Assembly: GCF_048388525.1 (NCBI RefSeq)
Contig: NZ_DBGCTQ010000053.1
Location: 1-64,000, forward strand
Reading direction: 5' to 3'
Length of the DNA: 64,000 bases
Source: BQOK01 sp048388525
GTDB lineage: Bacteria > Bacillota > Clostridia > Oscillospirales > Ruminococcaceae
The position numbers and the translations under genes were made by a program. The notes under the pieces are model-generated. The model was given only the letters and a program-made list of their open reading frames with translations, did no database searches and had not been told where the DNA came from. How positions within the stretch are numbered: position 1 is the stretch's first letter; every line of letters begins with the position of its first letter. This document shows, piece by piece, positions 35,622-44,603 of the stretch.

Positions 35622-36950
35622 ATGTTTTCGAACAGACAACTGGTACGATTGACAGCGCCCTTGTTCGGTGAGCAGTTTTTGGTGGTGCTGGTGGGCATTA
35701 CCGACACCTTTATGGTGGCCTATGCGGGAGAGAGCGCCGTTTCGGGCGTGGCCCTGGTGGATACGATCAGCTACCTGGTGGTGGCGGTGTTCGGCGCGTT
35801 GTGCGCGGGCGGCTCAATTTTGGCCAGCCAGTACAGCGGCAGCGGCGACCGGGCCCGCATGAGCCTGGCGGCCCGGCTTTTGATGGGCAGCACCCTGGCG
35901 ATTGCCCTGGCCATGGCGGCGCTGGTGCTGCTGTGCGGCAACGGGCTGCTGGCGCTGATCTTCGGCCGGGTGGAACCGGAGGTCATGCGCAGCGCCCGGG
36001 AGTATTTTGCCCTGATTGGGTGCAGTTTCCCGTTTTTGGCGGCCTACAGCGCGGCGGCGGCCCTGTTCCGCAGCCAGGGCAACAGCATGGTCACCCTGGC
36101 GGCCAGCCTGCTGATGAACGGCCTGAACGTGGCCGGCAACGCATGGTTTATTTACGGCAAGGGCATGGGCGCGGCGGGCGCGGCGCTTGCCACCCTGATC
36201 GCCCGGGGCGGGGCCGCCGTGCTGCTGTGTGTTCTGCTGGCAAAAAGCGGGATGCTTGCGGCGCCCCGAAAGCAGCCGGTGCGGCTGGCCGAATGCAGGG
36301 AAATGCTGGGCAAGATCCTGTATGTGGGGATTCCCAGCGGGGTGGAGAGCGGACTGTTCAGCCTGGGAAAGCTGCTGGTACAGCGGCTGTACGCGGGGCT
36401 GGGCACGGTGGCCCTGGCGGCCAATGCGGCCGCGGGGGCGCTTTCCTGCATTGCCACCTTGCCGGGCGGGGCGCTGAGCCTTGCCATGCTGCCGGTGGTG
36501 GGCCGCGCCGTGGGCGCGGGCCAGCCGGAGGAGGCAAAACGCCTGGCGGCAAAGCTGCTGCGCGCGGCCTATGGGCTGATGCTGGCGGCGAACCTGCTGG
36601 TGTATGTGCTCCTGCCGCAGCTGAGCGGCCTGTATGCCCTTTCCGCCGAGACCACGGCGGTGGTGCGGGAGCTGCTGGCCTGGCACTGCCTGTTTGCCAC
36701 CCTGTTTTACCCGGCAGGCTTTTGCACCCCCAGCGCTCTGCGGGCCGCGGGCGACGTGCGCTTCACCATGGCGGTGAGCATCGCGTCCATGCTGGTGTGC
36801 CGGGTGGGGCTGAGCTGCCTGTTCGTGCTGGGGCTGGGCTGGGGCGTGGTGAGTATTTGGATGACCATTTTCTGCGACTGGGGCGTGCGCGCGGTGCTGT
36901 TCAGCCTGCGGCTGCGCTCAGGGGCGTGGCAAAAACATAAGATCGTGTGA
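35622..36950 (+). CDS. MATE-family efflux transporter
   Basis: A 442-residue integral membrane protein of the MATE (MOP) superfamily with about twelve transmembrane segments in two homologous halves; the N-terminus FSNRQLVRLTAPLFGEQ and GSILASQYSGSGDR region are typical. Members exchange Na+ or H+ for cationic drugs or metabolites. It starts four bases after the deacetylase stop and is followed 48 bases later by murQ, so it is part of the murein operon, an unusual place for a MATE protein. The start ATG has no strong ribosome binding site and probably depends on translational coupling. Confidence 0.85.
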   Translation: MFSNRQLVRLTAPLFGEQFLVVLVGITDTFMVAYAGESAVSGVALVDTISYLVVAVFGALCAGGSILASQYSGSGDRARMSLAARLLMGSTLAIALAMAALVLLCGNGLLALIFGRVEPEVMRSAREYFALIGCSFPFLAAYSAAAALFRSQGNSMVTLAASLLMNGLNVAGNAWFIYGKGMGAAGAALATLIARGGAAVLLCVLLAKSGMLAAPRKQPVRLAECREMLGKILYVGIPSGVESGLFSLGKLLVQRLYAGLGTVALAANAAAGALSCIATLPGGALSLAMLPVVGRAVGAGQPEEAKRLAAKLLRAAYGLMLAANLLVYVLLPQLSGLYALSAETTAVVRELLAWHCLFATLFYPAGFCTPSALRAAGDVRFTMAVSIASMLVCRVGLSCLFVLGLGWGVVSIWMTIFCDWGVRAVLFSLRLRSGAWQKHKIV

Positions 36951-36998
36951 ACGCCGCCTTTCACAAAGCGGCAAAGCAGACCCTGAGGAGGTTGTTAT

Positions 36999-37904
36999 AT
37001 GGTTGAGCTGAAACAGATCGCAACCGAGCAGCGCAACGAAGCGACGGCGAACATCGACACGCTTTCCAGCTGCGATATGGTGCGCCTGATCAACCGGGAG
37101 GACCAGAAGGTGGCGCTGGCGGTGGAGCGGGAAACCGAGCACATTGCGGCGGCCATTGACCTGATCTGCGAAAAAATGTGCGGCGGCGGCCGCCTGATCT
37201 ACTGCGGCGCGGGCACGTCCGGCCGGCTGGGCATTCTGGACGCGGTGGAGTGCCCGCCCACCTATTCCACCGACCCAGAGTTGGTGCAGGGACTGATTGC
37301 GGGGGGAATGCCCGCCGTGTTCCAGGCGGTGGAGGGCGCGGAGGACGACCCCGCTTTGGGCCGGGAGGACCTTGAGGCCATTCATTTTGGAGAAAAGGAC
37401 GTGCTGGTGGGCATTGCGGCCAGCGGCCGCACCCCCTACGTGCTGGGCGCCATGCGGTACGCCCGCCAGAAAGGCGGCGCGGTGCTGGCCGTGACCTGCT
37501 GCCCCGGCAGCGAGATCGACCAGCTGGCGGATGTGGGCATTGCACCCACGCCGGGGCCTGAGGTGGTTACCGGTTCCACCCGCATGAAAAGCGGCACGGC
37601 CCAGAAAATGGTGCTGAACATGCTTTCCACCTGCACCATGATCCGCCTGGGCAAGGTGTACGGAAACCTGATGGTGGACGTGAAGCCCTCGAATGAAAAG
37701 CTGGTGCAGAGGTGCGTGTCGATCGTGTGCACCGCCGCGGAGTGCACCGAGGCCCGGGCCCGGGCGGCGCTGGAGCAGTGCGAATACAGCGCCAAGACCG
37801 CCATTGTGATGGTGCGGGCCGGGGTAAACGCGGCCGAGGCGGCCCGGCGGCTGGAAGGCGCCAAAGGCCGGGTGGCAGCCGCGCTGGGCGAAATAAAAAG
37901 CTGA
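36999..37904 (+). CDS. murQ: N-acetylmuramic acid 6-phosphate etherase
   Basis: A 301-residue cytoplasmic SIS-domain lyase that removes D-lactate from MurNAc-6-phosphate, giving GlcNAc-6-phosphate. Clear family motifs: NIDTLSS near the N-terminus, AGTSGRLGILDAVECPPTY with the catalytic Glu84, GIAASGRTPYVLGA (sugar-phosphate binding) and STRMKSGTAQKMVLNML. Length is as expected (about 300). GAGGAGG precedes the ATG. It stands 14 bases before namZ. Its substrate would come from the BadF-type kinase or AnmK encoded at the other end of the locus. Confidence 0.95.
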   Translation: MVELKQIATEQRNEATANIDTLSSCDMVRLINREDQKVALAVERETEHIAAAIDLICEKMCGGGRLIYCGAGTSGRLGILDAVECPPTYSTDPELVQGLIAGGMPAVFQAVEGAEDDPALGREDLEAIHFGEKDVLVGIAASGRTPYVLGAMRYARQKGGAVLAVTCCPGSEIDQLADVGIAPTPGPEVVTGSTRMKSGTAQKMVLNMLSTCTMIRLGKVYGNLMVDVKPSNEKLVQRCVSIVCTAAECTEARARAALEQCEYSAKTAIVMVRAGVNAAEAARRLEGAKGRVAAALGEIKS

Positions 37905-37918
37905 AAGGGGCGTGAGCC

Positions 37919-39073
37919 ATGGAACAGAAGCTTTGCGTCGGCGCAGACCGGCTGCAGGAATACGCCGCGCTTTTTAAGGGCGCGCGGGTGGGGCTTGTTA
38001 CCACCCCCACCGGCCGCACCGGGGCGGGTGAGGCCACCATTGCCGCACTGGGCAGGGTGTGCAGGCTGTGCGCCCTGTTCGGCCCGGAGCACGGGGTGCG
38101 GGGCGAATTTGCCGCGGGCGCGCTGGTTCCCCACTACACCGACGGCCCTACCGGCCTGCCGGTTTACAGCCTGTACGGCGCGGATTCCAAGCGGTTTTCG
38201 GCGGAAATGCTGGATGTGTTTGATGTGCTGGTATACGACATCCAGGACGTGGGCAGCCGGTATTACACCTTTCTTTCGACCCTGCTGTACGCGGTGGAGG
38301 ACTGCGCCCGCGCACACAAGCGCCTGGTGGTGCTGGACCGGCCGGATCCCCTGGGCGGCCGGATTGTGGAGGGGAATTTGCTGGCGCAGGAGCTTGCCAG
38401 CTTTGTGGGCTGCTACCCGCTGCCCAACCGCTACGGCCTCACGGCGGGCGAATTTGCCGGCATGGCGAACCGGGAGCGGGAGCTTGGGTGTGAGCTTACC
38501 GTGATCCCCTGCGAGGGCTGGCGGCGGGACGAAATGTTCCCCGCCTGGGGCAGGCCCTGGATCCTGCCCAGCCTGAACCTCCCGCGTTTTGAAACGGCGC
38601 TTTTGTATGCGGGCACCTGCCTGTTCGAGGGCACGAACCTTTCGGAGGGGCGGGGCACCGCGGATCCCTTTGCCATTTTGGGCGCGCCTTACATTCAGGA
38701 CGTGGAGGGCCTTGCCGCCGCGTTCAACCAAAAAAAGCTGCCGGGCATTCTGGCCACGCCCCAGTACTTTGAGCCGACCAGCTCCAAGCACAAGGGGCAG
38801 GTGTGCGGCGGTGTGCACCTGCATGTGACCGACCCCGAAGCCCTGCGGCCGCTGGCGGCGGCGCTGACCCTGCTGGAGCTGGTGCGGGACCGCCACGAAA
38901 AGGAGTTTGCCTTTTTGCCGCCGGTGCGCGAGGGCGGCCGGCCTTTTATCTCGCTGCTGGCAGGCCACCGGGAGTTTGAGCGCCCGGGCTGGACCGCCGC
39001 GGCGCTGCTGGAGCGGCAGCGGCGGGAGCAGGAGCAGTTTGCCCGCCGCAAGGAGCCATTTCATCTTTATTGA
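37919..39073 (+). CDS. namZ: Exo-beta-N-acetylmuramidase NamZ (DUF1343, GH171)
   Basis: A 384-residue protein of the DUF1343/YbbC family, shown in Bacillus subtilis to release terminal MurNAc from the non-reducing end of glycan strands. Family signatures are the PEHGVRG loop (about residues 56-62), DIQDVGSRYYTF, VVLDRPDPLGG and FEGTNLSEGRGT. In B. subtilis the enzyme is exported; here there is no signal peptide, so it should act on MurNAc-GlcNAc fragments after import. AAAGGGG lies before the ATG. It is cotranscribed with murQ and nagZ. Confidence 0.92.
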   Translation: MEQKLCVGADRLQEYAALFKGARVGLVTTPTGRTGAGEATIAALGRVCRLCALFGPEHGVRGEFAAGALVPHYTDGPTGLPVYSLYGADSKRFSAEMLDVFDVLVYDIQDVGSRYYTFLSTLLYAVEDCARAHKRLVVLDRPDPLGGRIVEGNLLAQELASFVGCYPLPNRYGLTAGEFAGMANRERELGCELTVIPCEGWRRDEMFPAWGRPWILPSLNLPRFETALLYAGTCLFEGTNLSEGRGTADPFAILGAPYIQDVEGLAAAFNQKKLPGILATPQYFEPTSSKHKGQVCGGVHLHVTDPEALRPLAAALTLLELVRDRHEKEFAFLPPVREGGRPFISLLAGHREFERPGWTAAALLERQRREQEQFARRKEPFHLY

Positions 39074-39096
39074 ATACAAACAGGAGGAACTGCGCC

Positions 39097-40647
39097 ATGA
39101 CCCTGCGCGAAATGATCGGCCAAAAGCTGGTGGTGGGCTTCCCGGGGACGGAACTGGACGGGGAGTTTATCCGGCTGGTGGAAGAATACAAGGTGGGGAA
39201 CATTATTCTGTTCCGGCACAACGTTGAGAGCGAGGAACAGCTTGCCGCCCTTTGCGCCGAGCTTCGGCGGCGCATCCGCGCCGCGACCGGCGCGGAGCCC
39301 TTTATTACCATTGACCAGGAGGGCGGCGTTGTGACCCGCCTGCCGGACGATACCACCAATCCCCCCGGGGCCATGGCCATTGCTGCCGCGGGCGGGGAAG
39401 AAAACGCCTATGAAATGGGCTACCTGACCGGCTGCCGGCTGCGGGCGCTGGGGGTGGATTTTGACCTGGCGCCGGTGATGGACGTGAACTCGAACCCCGA
39501 CAACCCGGTGATCGGGGTGCGCAGCTACGGCGACGACCCCGCCGCTGTGGCCCGGTACGCCACGGCCATGATGAAGGGGCTGACCGAGGGCGGCGTTTAC
39601 GCCAGCCTGAAGCATTTCCCCGGCCACGGCGACACGGCGGTGGACTCCCACATCGGGCTGCCCTGCATTGACAAATCGCTGGAAGAGCTGGAACAGGGGG
39701 AGCTGATCCCCTTCCGGGCGGGCATTGCGGCGGGCGCGCCCGCGGTTATGAGCACCCACATCCTGTTCCCCCAATTGGAGCCGGGCGGGGTGCCGGCCAC
39801 CATGTCCCGCGCGATCATGACCGACCTTTTGCGGGGCCGCCTGGGCTTTGAGGGGCTGGTGATCTCGGACTGCATGGAGATGCAGGCCATCGCCACCCAT
39901 TACGGAACGGTGAACGGGGTGCTGGCCGCCATGAACGCCGGGGTGGACCTGGTGTTCGTGTCGCACACGGCGGCCCTTGCAAAAGAGGCGGTGCTGAGAG
40001 CCGAGGAGGCCGTGGCCGAGGGGAAGCTGGACCGGGAGGAGATCGAAAAAAGCGCCCGGCGCATTTTGGAGCACAAGGCCCGCTGCGCGGCCCTGCGGCC
40101 GGTGGGCGGCGAAATGAGCCGGGAGGAATGCCGGGCCGCCGTGGGCGCGCTGCGGCAAAAAAGCGTGACCGCGGTGCAGCTGCCCGCCGGGGGCCTGCCC
40201 GCGCTGGGCGAAACGCCCCTGTTTTTGGGCTGCCCGGACTACCGCAGCACCCTGGCCTCCAGCGCCGCAAGCGGCGATTTTACCTTTGCGGAGGAAATGT
40301 GCCGGCTGGCGGGCGCTGGCCAGGCGCTGGTGACCCCCAAGGACCCCACGGACGCCGAGATTGAAGCAATCACGGCAAAGGCCGCCGGGCACAGCTGCCT
40401 TGTTCTGGGCACTTACAACGGCCACATTTTAAAGGGCCAGCTGGCGCTGGCCCGGGCGCTGGCCGCCACCGGGCTGCCCATGATCCTGGTGGCGCTGCGC
40501 AACCCCTACGATCTGGCGGAGCTGCCGCCCCATGTGGCCGGGCTGGCCGCCTGGGAATACACGCCCGCCATGTTCCGGGCGCTGTGGCCGGTGCTGTGCG
40601 GCGAGACGCCGCCCCAGGGCAGGTTGCCGCTGGCCCGGCTGCGATAG
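39097..40647 (+). CDS. nagZ: Beta-N-acetylglucosaminidase NagZ (GH3)
   Basis: A 516-residue GH3 enzyme that removes GlcNAc from GlcNAc-MurNAc and GlcNAc-anhydroMurNAc fragments. The NagZ signature KHFPGHGDTAVDSH (about residues 172-185) contains the Asp-His acid/base dyad; the nucleophile is Asp258 in LVISDCMEM. A C-terminal domain of about 150 residues follows, as in the two-domain NagZ of B. subtilis rather than the short Gram-negative form. No signal peptide, hence cytoplasmic. AGGAGG precedes the chosen ATG; an upstream in-frame TTG overlaps namZ and is rejected. Confidence 0.92.
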   Translation: MTLREMIGQKLVVGFPGTELDGEFIRLVEEYKVGNIILFRHNVESEEQLAALCAELRRRIRAATGAEPFITIDQEGGVVTRLPDDTTNPPGAMAIAAAGGEENAYEMGYLTGCRLRALGVDFDLAPVMDVNSNPDNPVIGVRSYGDDPAAVARYATAMMKGLTEGGVYASLKHFPGHGDTAVDSHIGLPCIDKSLEELEQGELIPFRAGIAAGAPAVMSTHILFPQLEPGGVPATMSRAIMTDLLRGRLGFEGLVISDCMEMQAIATHYGTVNGVLAAMNAGVDLVFVSHTAALAKEAVLRAEEAVAEGKLDREEIEKSARRILEHKARCAALRPVGGEMSREECRAAVGALRQKSVTAVQLPAGGLPALGETPLFLGCPDYRSTLASSAASGDFTFAEEMCRLAGAGQALVTPKDPTDAEIEAITAKAAGHSCLVLGTYNGHILKGQLALARALAATGLPMILVALRNPYDLAELPPHVAGLAAWEYTPAMFRALWPVLCGETPPQGRLPLARLR

Positions 40648-40659
40648 GGGGCAAAAAGC

Positions 40660-41406
40660 ATGGCCCTTGTGGAATTTACACACCGCTTTGCCACCTTGGG
40701 CGGGCAGGGCCGGGTGCGGCTGGTGCTGCCGGAGCAGGGCGCGCCGGATGAGGCACCGGTCGTGCTGCTGCTGCACGGCGCGTCGGACGACGGCAGCGGC
40801 TGGCTGCGGTTCACCGCGGCCGAGCGCTACGCCGCGGAAAAAAACGTGGTTCTTGTGGCGCCCGACGCCCGCAACAGCTATTATGCGGACATGGCCCGCG
40901 GCCCGCGGTTTTTTGAGTTTGTGACCCGGGAGCTGCCCGCCGAGTGCGCGCGGCTGTTCGGCCTGAGCCGAAAGCGGGAGCAGAATTATGTGTTTGGCCT
41001 TTCAATGGGGGGCTATGGGGCGCTGAAATGTGCCCTGACCTTTCCCGGGCAATACGCGGGCTGCGCGGCGTTTTCGGCCGCGGTGCGGCCGGAGCGGCTG
41101 GTGGGCAGCGCCCAGTGGCCGCTGAGCGCCGCCGCGGGCGAGGCGATTTTTGGCCCGGGGCTGGCCCAGGGCCGGGTGCCGCCCGAGAGCGATGTGTTCC
41201 GGCTGGCGGCCGCTGCAGCCTCGCCGCTGCCGAGGCTGTATCTCGCCTGTGGCGAGGAGGACCCCCTGTGCGGAGTGAACCGGGAGCTGGCCGGCTTTTT
41301 GACGCAAAAAAACATCCCCCACACCTTCCGCACCGGCCCCGGCGCCCACGACTGGGCGTACTGGGACGGGGAGCTGAAGCGCGCGATGGATGTTTTTTTG
41401 GGGTAG
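40660..41406 (+). CDS. Esterase-D/tributyrin-esterase-type alpha/beta hydrolase
   Basis: A 248-residue protein with the fold and motifs of the putative-esterase family: LLLHGASDDGSGW, nucleophile elbow FGLSMGGYGALK (Ser about residue 113), ACGEEDPLCGVN with the acidic residue, and a catalytic His in GAHDWAYW. Members hydrolyse acyl esters, for example O-acetyl groups of sugars. As the last gene of the murein operon it might remove O-acetyl from MurNAc (O-acetylated peptidoglycan is common), which is inference. The gene ends 14 bases before the convergent rpiR-type gene without a visible terminator. Confidence 0.82.
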   Translation: MALVEFTHRFATLGGQGRVRLVLPEQGAPDEAPVVLLLHGASDDGSGWLRFTAAERYAAEKNVVLVAPDARNSYYADMARGPRFFEFVTRELPAECARLFGLSRKREQNYVFGLSMGGYGALKCALTFPGQYAGCAAFSAAVRPERLVGSAQWPLSAAAGEAIFGPGLAQGRVPPESDVFRLAAAAASPLPRLYLACGEEDPLCGVNRELAGFLTQKNIPHTFRTGPGAHDWAYWDGELKRAMDVFLG

Positions 41407-41420
41407 AAGCGGGGCGGGGC

Positions 41421-42287
41421 CTATTCCTTGACCCGGTGGGTCTGGCAGATCTTATAGCTGCTTTCCAGCGGCTGCTGAATGGCGGAATAATCCTTGCTGG
41501 CCACCAGCGTGAACAGCACGTCCACGGTCATGAGCTGGGCCATGCGGCTGCTCATGGCGCCGCTGCGCACATACACCTCCGGCGACACGGTATACAAAAG
41601 GATGTCACAGCCCGCGGCCAGCGGGCTTTTTGAATACCGGGTGATGCCGATGGTGCGGCAGCCGCTCTGCTGCGCCGCCCGCAGCGTTTCCAGGGTCTCT
41701 TGGGTGGCGCCGGTGTTGGACACGAACACCGCGGCGTCCCGCGCGGAGAGGGTGGAGCTGTAGCTGAGCTGGATGTGGCTGTCGCGGCTGAACATGGCAT
41801 AGCGGTTGATGCGGGTGAGCTTGTGATACAGGTCCTCGGCCACCAGGGCCGAGGCGCCCACCCCAAACAGCCGGATGGTGGCGGCCTTTAAGATGCAGTT
41901 GGCCGCCTGATACAACGCATTCTGGTCCAGCATCTTGGCAGTGTCGCGAATTGCCTGTATACTGGTGTTGGACACCGTTTGTAGAATCTGGGCCGCATCG
42001 CTGCCCTCGTTCAGATCGGAGAAATAGCGCTTGTCCTCGGGAGCGTCCTGGGGCTCGTTCATGCGCTCTACCAGCAGATGCTTGCGCATTTCCTTCAGGC
42101 CTTCGTAGCCCACGGCCTTGCACAGCCGCACCCAGGCGGTGGGGCTTACCCCTGCCTCCTGCGCCAGCTGGGCGATGGGAAGGGAATAACTGGCCTCCAT
42201 GTGATTTAAAAAATAGTCGGCCGCTTTGCGCTCGGTGTCGCTGAGGCTGCCGTAGCTGCTGCGGATGCGCGCCTCCACGTTGGTCAT
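41421..42287 (-). CDS. RpiR/MurR-family regulator with SIS domain
   Basis: A 288-residue regulator: N-terminal helix-turn-helix (about residues 1-80, with LAQEAGVSPTAWVRLCKAVG) and a C-terminal SIS sugar-phosphate-binding domain (about 120-255, FGVGASALVAEDL and FVSNTGATQETLETL). MurR-type members respond to MurNAc-6-phosphate or GlcNAc-6-phosphate. It is encoded with an AmiE-like hydrolase and AnmK and faces the murein operon, so it is the natural regulator of both; the shared 17-mer palindrome is its candidate operator. The ATG has AAGGAGG at the right distance and overlaps the stop of the hydrolase gene (ATGA). Confidence 0.88.
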   Translation of the reverse strand: MTNVEARIRSSYGSLSDTERKAADYFLNHMEASYSLPIAQLAQEAGVSPTAWVRLCKAVGYEGLKEMRKHLLVERMNEPQDAPEDKRYFSDLNEGSDAAQILQTVSNTSIQAIRDTAKMLDQNALYQAANCILKAATIRLFGVGASALVAEDLYHKLTRINRYAMFSRDSHIQLSYSSTLSARDAAVFVSNTGATQETLETLRAAQQSGCRTIGITRYSKSPLAAGCDILLYTVSPEVYVRSGAMSSRMAQLMTVDVLFTLVASKDYSAIQQPLESSYKICQTHRVKE

Positions 42288-43348
42288 GCGTTTCCTCCTT
42301 GCTGCGCGCGCCACTCCTGCAAAATGGCGCTGTGGATTTCGGCCCGCAGGCCCGCGAACCGGTCGGGCTGCCGGGCGGGGTGCACCCGGTTGGTGAGAAG
42401 CACCACAAACAGCCCGCCGGCGGGATCCACGGCCAGGCTGGTGCCGGTAAAGCCGGTGTGCCCAAACCCGGCGGGGCTGAACAGCGGCCCGAAAAAATCG
42501 CCCGGCGCGCCCGCCAGCTGAAAGCCCAGCCCCCGGTTTTGCCCAAGGCCCGGGGTGGCGTTTTGACAGGCTGCGCGCAGCGTGGCGGCGGGCACAAGCT
42601 CCACCCCCTCCAGGCTGCCGCCGCAGGCCAGCGCCGCGGCGTAGCGGGTGAGGTCCGGCAGGGTGGAAAACACCCCCGCGTTGCCGGAATCCCCCCCGAG
42701 GAAGCGGGCGTTTTCATCGTGCACAACGCCCCGCAGCCAGGCGCCCCGCTCATCCCGCTCGGTGGGGGCGCACAGGGCGGGCGGGGGCGCGTAGCCGGTG
42801 TGTGCCATGCCCAGAGGCCCGAACACCCGCTGCCGCGCCAGCTGGGGCAGGGGAAGGCCGTGCACGGCCTCCAGCACCCGCCCCAGCAGGATGAAGCCGA
42901 GATCGCTGTACACCACCCGGCTGCCGGGGGCATAGGCCAGCGGCAGCGAGAGGATGGTTTCGGCCGCGGCGGCGGGGGGCGGGTCCAGCAGGTCCAGCCG
43001 GGCCCAGCTTTTCAGCCCCGCGGTGTGGGTGAGCAGCCGGGCCAGGGTGAGCGCCCCCTTTTGCGGGCCGGCCCCGGCAAAAAAGCGGCTCAGCGGATCC
43101 TGCGGCGAAAGGGCCCCGGACGCAAAGTCCTGCAGCAGCAGGGTAGTGGTGACCACCACCTTGCTCAGGCTTGCCAGGTCGTATACCGTGCGGGGCCCCA
43201 CGGGCTCAAACGGAGCGTCCAGCGGGGCCATGGTGCCAAAGTACGCCTGCGCCAGCAGCCGGCCGCGGCAGCCCACGGCGAGCGCGGCGCCCGGGCAGCG
43301 CCCGGCGGTTACCGCATGTTGCAGCAGGGAACAGGCAGTTTCAAACAT
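42284..43348 (-). CDS. Serine beta-lactamase-like hydrolase, AmiE-like
   Basis: A 354-residue penicillin-binding-protein/class C beta-lactamase-fold hydrolase. Motifs: SLSK (Ser60, Lys63), YSD (Tyr147) and a C-terminal HTGFTG. In the B. subtilis MurNAc locus a gene of this family (amiE) encodes an N-acetylmuramoyl-L-alanine amidase next to nagZ, namZ and murQ; by position this protein is the best candidate for removal of peptide stems. It has no signal peptide, unlike the Bacillus enzyme. An esterase or D-aminopeptidase activity is the alternative. AAGGAGG lies 10 bases before the ATG. It lies 29 bases behind anmK. Confidence 0.8.
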   Translation of the reverse strand: MFETACSLLQHAVTAGRCPGAALAVGCRGRLLAQAYFGTMAPLDAPFEPVGPRTVYDLASLSKVVVTTTLLLQDFASGALSPQDPLSRFFAGAGPQKGALTLARLLTHTAGLKSWARLDLLDPPPAAAAETILSLPLAYAPGSRVVYSDLGFILLGRVLEAVHGLPLPQLARQRVFGPLGMAHTGYAPPPALCAPTERDERGAWLRGVVHDENARFLGGDSGNAGVFSTLPDLTRYAAALACGGSLEGVELVPAATLRAACQNATPGLGQNRGLGFQLAGAPGDFFGPLFSPAGFGHTGFTGTSLAVDPAGGLFVVLLTNRVHPARQPDRFAGLRAEIHSAILQEWRAQQGGNA

Positions 43349-43377
43349 GGCGGGTCGGGCCTCCTTAAAAATACGGT

Positions 43378-44553
43378 TTAAAATGAGATTTTCCCCATGA
43401 CCACCGGGTGCGCGGCGCCGGTGGCGCTGGGGGCGTTGTTGCAGCGGCCCGCCATGGCCTCGTTGGCCAGCACCGCAAAGGCCACGGCCTCTTTGGCGTC
43501 GCTGTTGAGGCCCAGACCCTCGTTGGTCATGACCTGGCAGCCGGGCAGGGCCGCGGCCAGATGGGCCATGAGCACCGGGTTGCGGCTGCCGCCGCCGCCC
43601 ACAATGAGCTGGTCCGGCCGCACGGGGCAAAAGCGCTCGATGGCCAGCCGGATGGTCTCGGCCGTGTAGCGGGTGGCGGTGGCCAGAATGTCTGCCCCGG
43701 AAAGGCCCAGCTCCGCGCCTTTGGCCCAGAGCGCGTTTACAAACCCCTCGCCGTAATATTCCCGGCCGGTGGTCTTGGGGGGAGCGAGGTTAAGGTAGCC
43801 GTCGGTTTGCAGCAGGTATGCCAGCAGCGCTTCGCTCACCCGGCCCCCGGCTGCCAGCCGGCCACCTTCGTCGTAGCGCTGTTTGCCGCCGGTCATGCGC
43901 GCGGCGAGCGCGTCCATGACCATGTTGCCGGGGCCAGTGTCGAAAGCAAGGGTGTCGCACAGGCGGCCCCCGGCGGGCAGCAGGGTGATGTTGCCGATGC
44001 CGCCGATGTTCTGCAGCGCCACGGTGCGGCCCTGCTGCCGGTAAAGCAGGTATTCGGTATAGGGCACCAGCGGCGCGCCCAGACCCCCGGCGGCCATGTC
44101 GCGCACGCGGAAGTCGCTCACCACGGGGCAGCCCAGCCGCTCGGCGATCAGGCTGGCTTCGCCCAGCTGCAGGGTGGCCCGCACCGTGCGGCCCAGGTAT
44201 TCGGCCCCGGCGGGCTCGTGCCAGAAGGTCTGGCCGTGGCTGCCCACAAAATCCACCTGGTCCGGGCGCAGGCCTGCGGCCCGGCAGACCGCCTCGCAGG
44301 CGTCGGCAAACAGCTCACCCAGCAGAAAATTGACCAGGCAGAACTCCCGGCTGTTTGCAGCGCAGCCTCCTGCCAGGGCGAGGAGGCGGGCGCGAACCTC
44401 GTCTGCGAAGGGCAGGGTGACAAAGGCAAGCTGCTCCACCGCGGTATCGGCGCCGCAGCCCGCAATGCGAACGGCCACCGCGTCGATCCCGTCGGCGCTG
44501 GTACCGCTCATCAGCCCCAGCACGATGTGGGGCTCGGTTCCGGAAAAGTTCAT
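43378..44553 (-). CDS. anmK: 1,6-anhydro-N-acetylmuramic acid kinase
   Basis: A 391-residue ATP-dependent kinase that opens and phosphorylates 1,6-anhydroMurNAc to MurNAc-6-phosphate. Motifs are complete: GLMSGTSADGIDAV (about residues 12-25), VGSHGQTFWHEP, NIGGIGNITLL, AFDTGPGNMVMDAL and VGGGGSRNPVLM. AnhydroMurNAc arises from lytic transglycosylases, so the host also uses transglycosylase products. GGGAGGG precedes the ATG; the frame extends upstream past the promoter and is trimmed. First gene of anmK - hydrolase - rpiR. Confidence 0.94.
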   Translation of the reverse strand: MNFSGTEPHIVLGLMSGTSADGIDAVAVRIAGCGADTAVEQLAFVTLPFADEVRARLLALAGGCAANSREFCLVNFLLGELFADACEAVCRAAGLRPDQVDFVGSHGQTFWHEPAGAEYLGRTVRATLQLGEASLIAERLGCPVVSDFRVRDMAAGGLGAPLVPYTEYLLYRQQGRTVALQNIGGIGNITLLPAGGRLCDTLAFDTGPGNMVMDALAARMTGGKQRYDEGGRLAAGGRVSEALLAYLLQTDGYLNLAPPKTTGREYYGEGFVNALWAKGAELGLSGADILATATRYTAETIRLAIERFCPVRPDQLIVGGGGSRNPVLMAHLAAALPGCQVMTNEGLGLNSDAKEAVAFAVLANEAMAGRCNNAPSATGAAHPVVMGKISF

Positions 44554-44603
44554 ACAAAGACCCTCCCATGGATTTGACCAGTTTTTTTGACAAAACGACC
44601 GTT

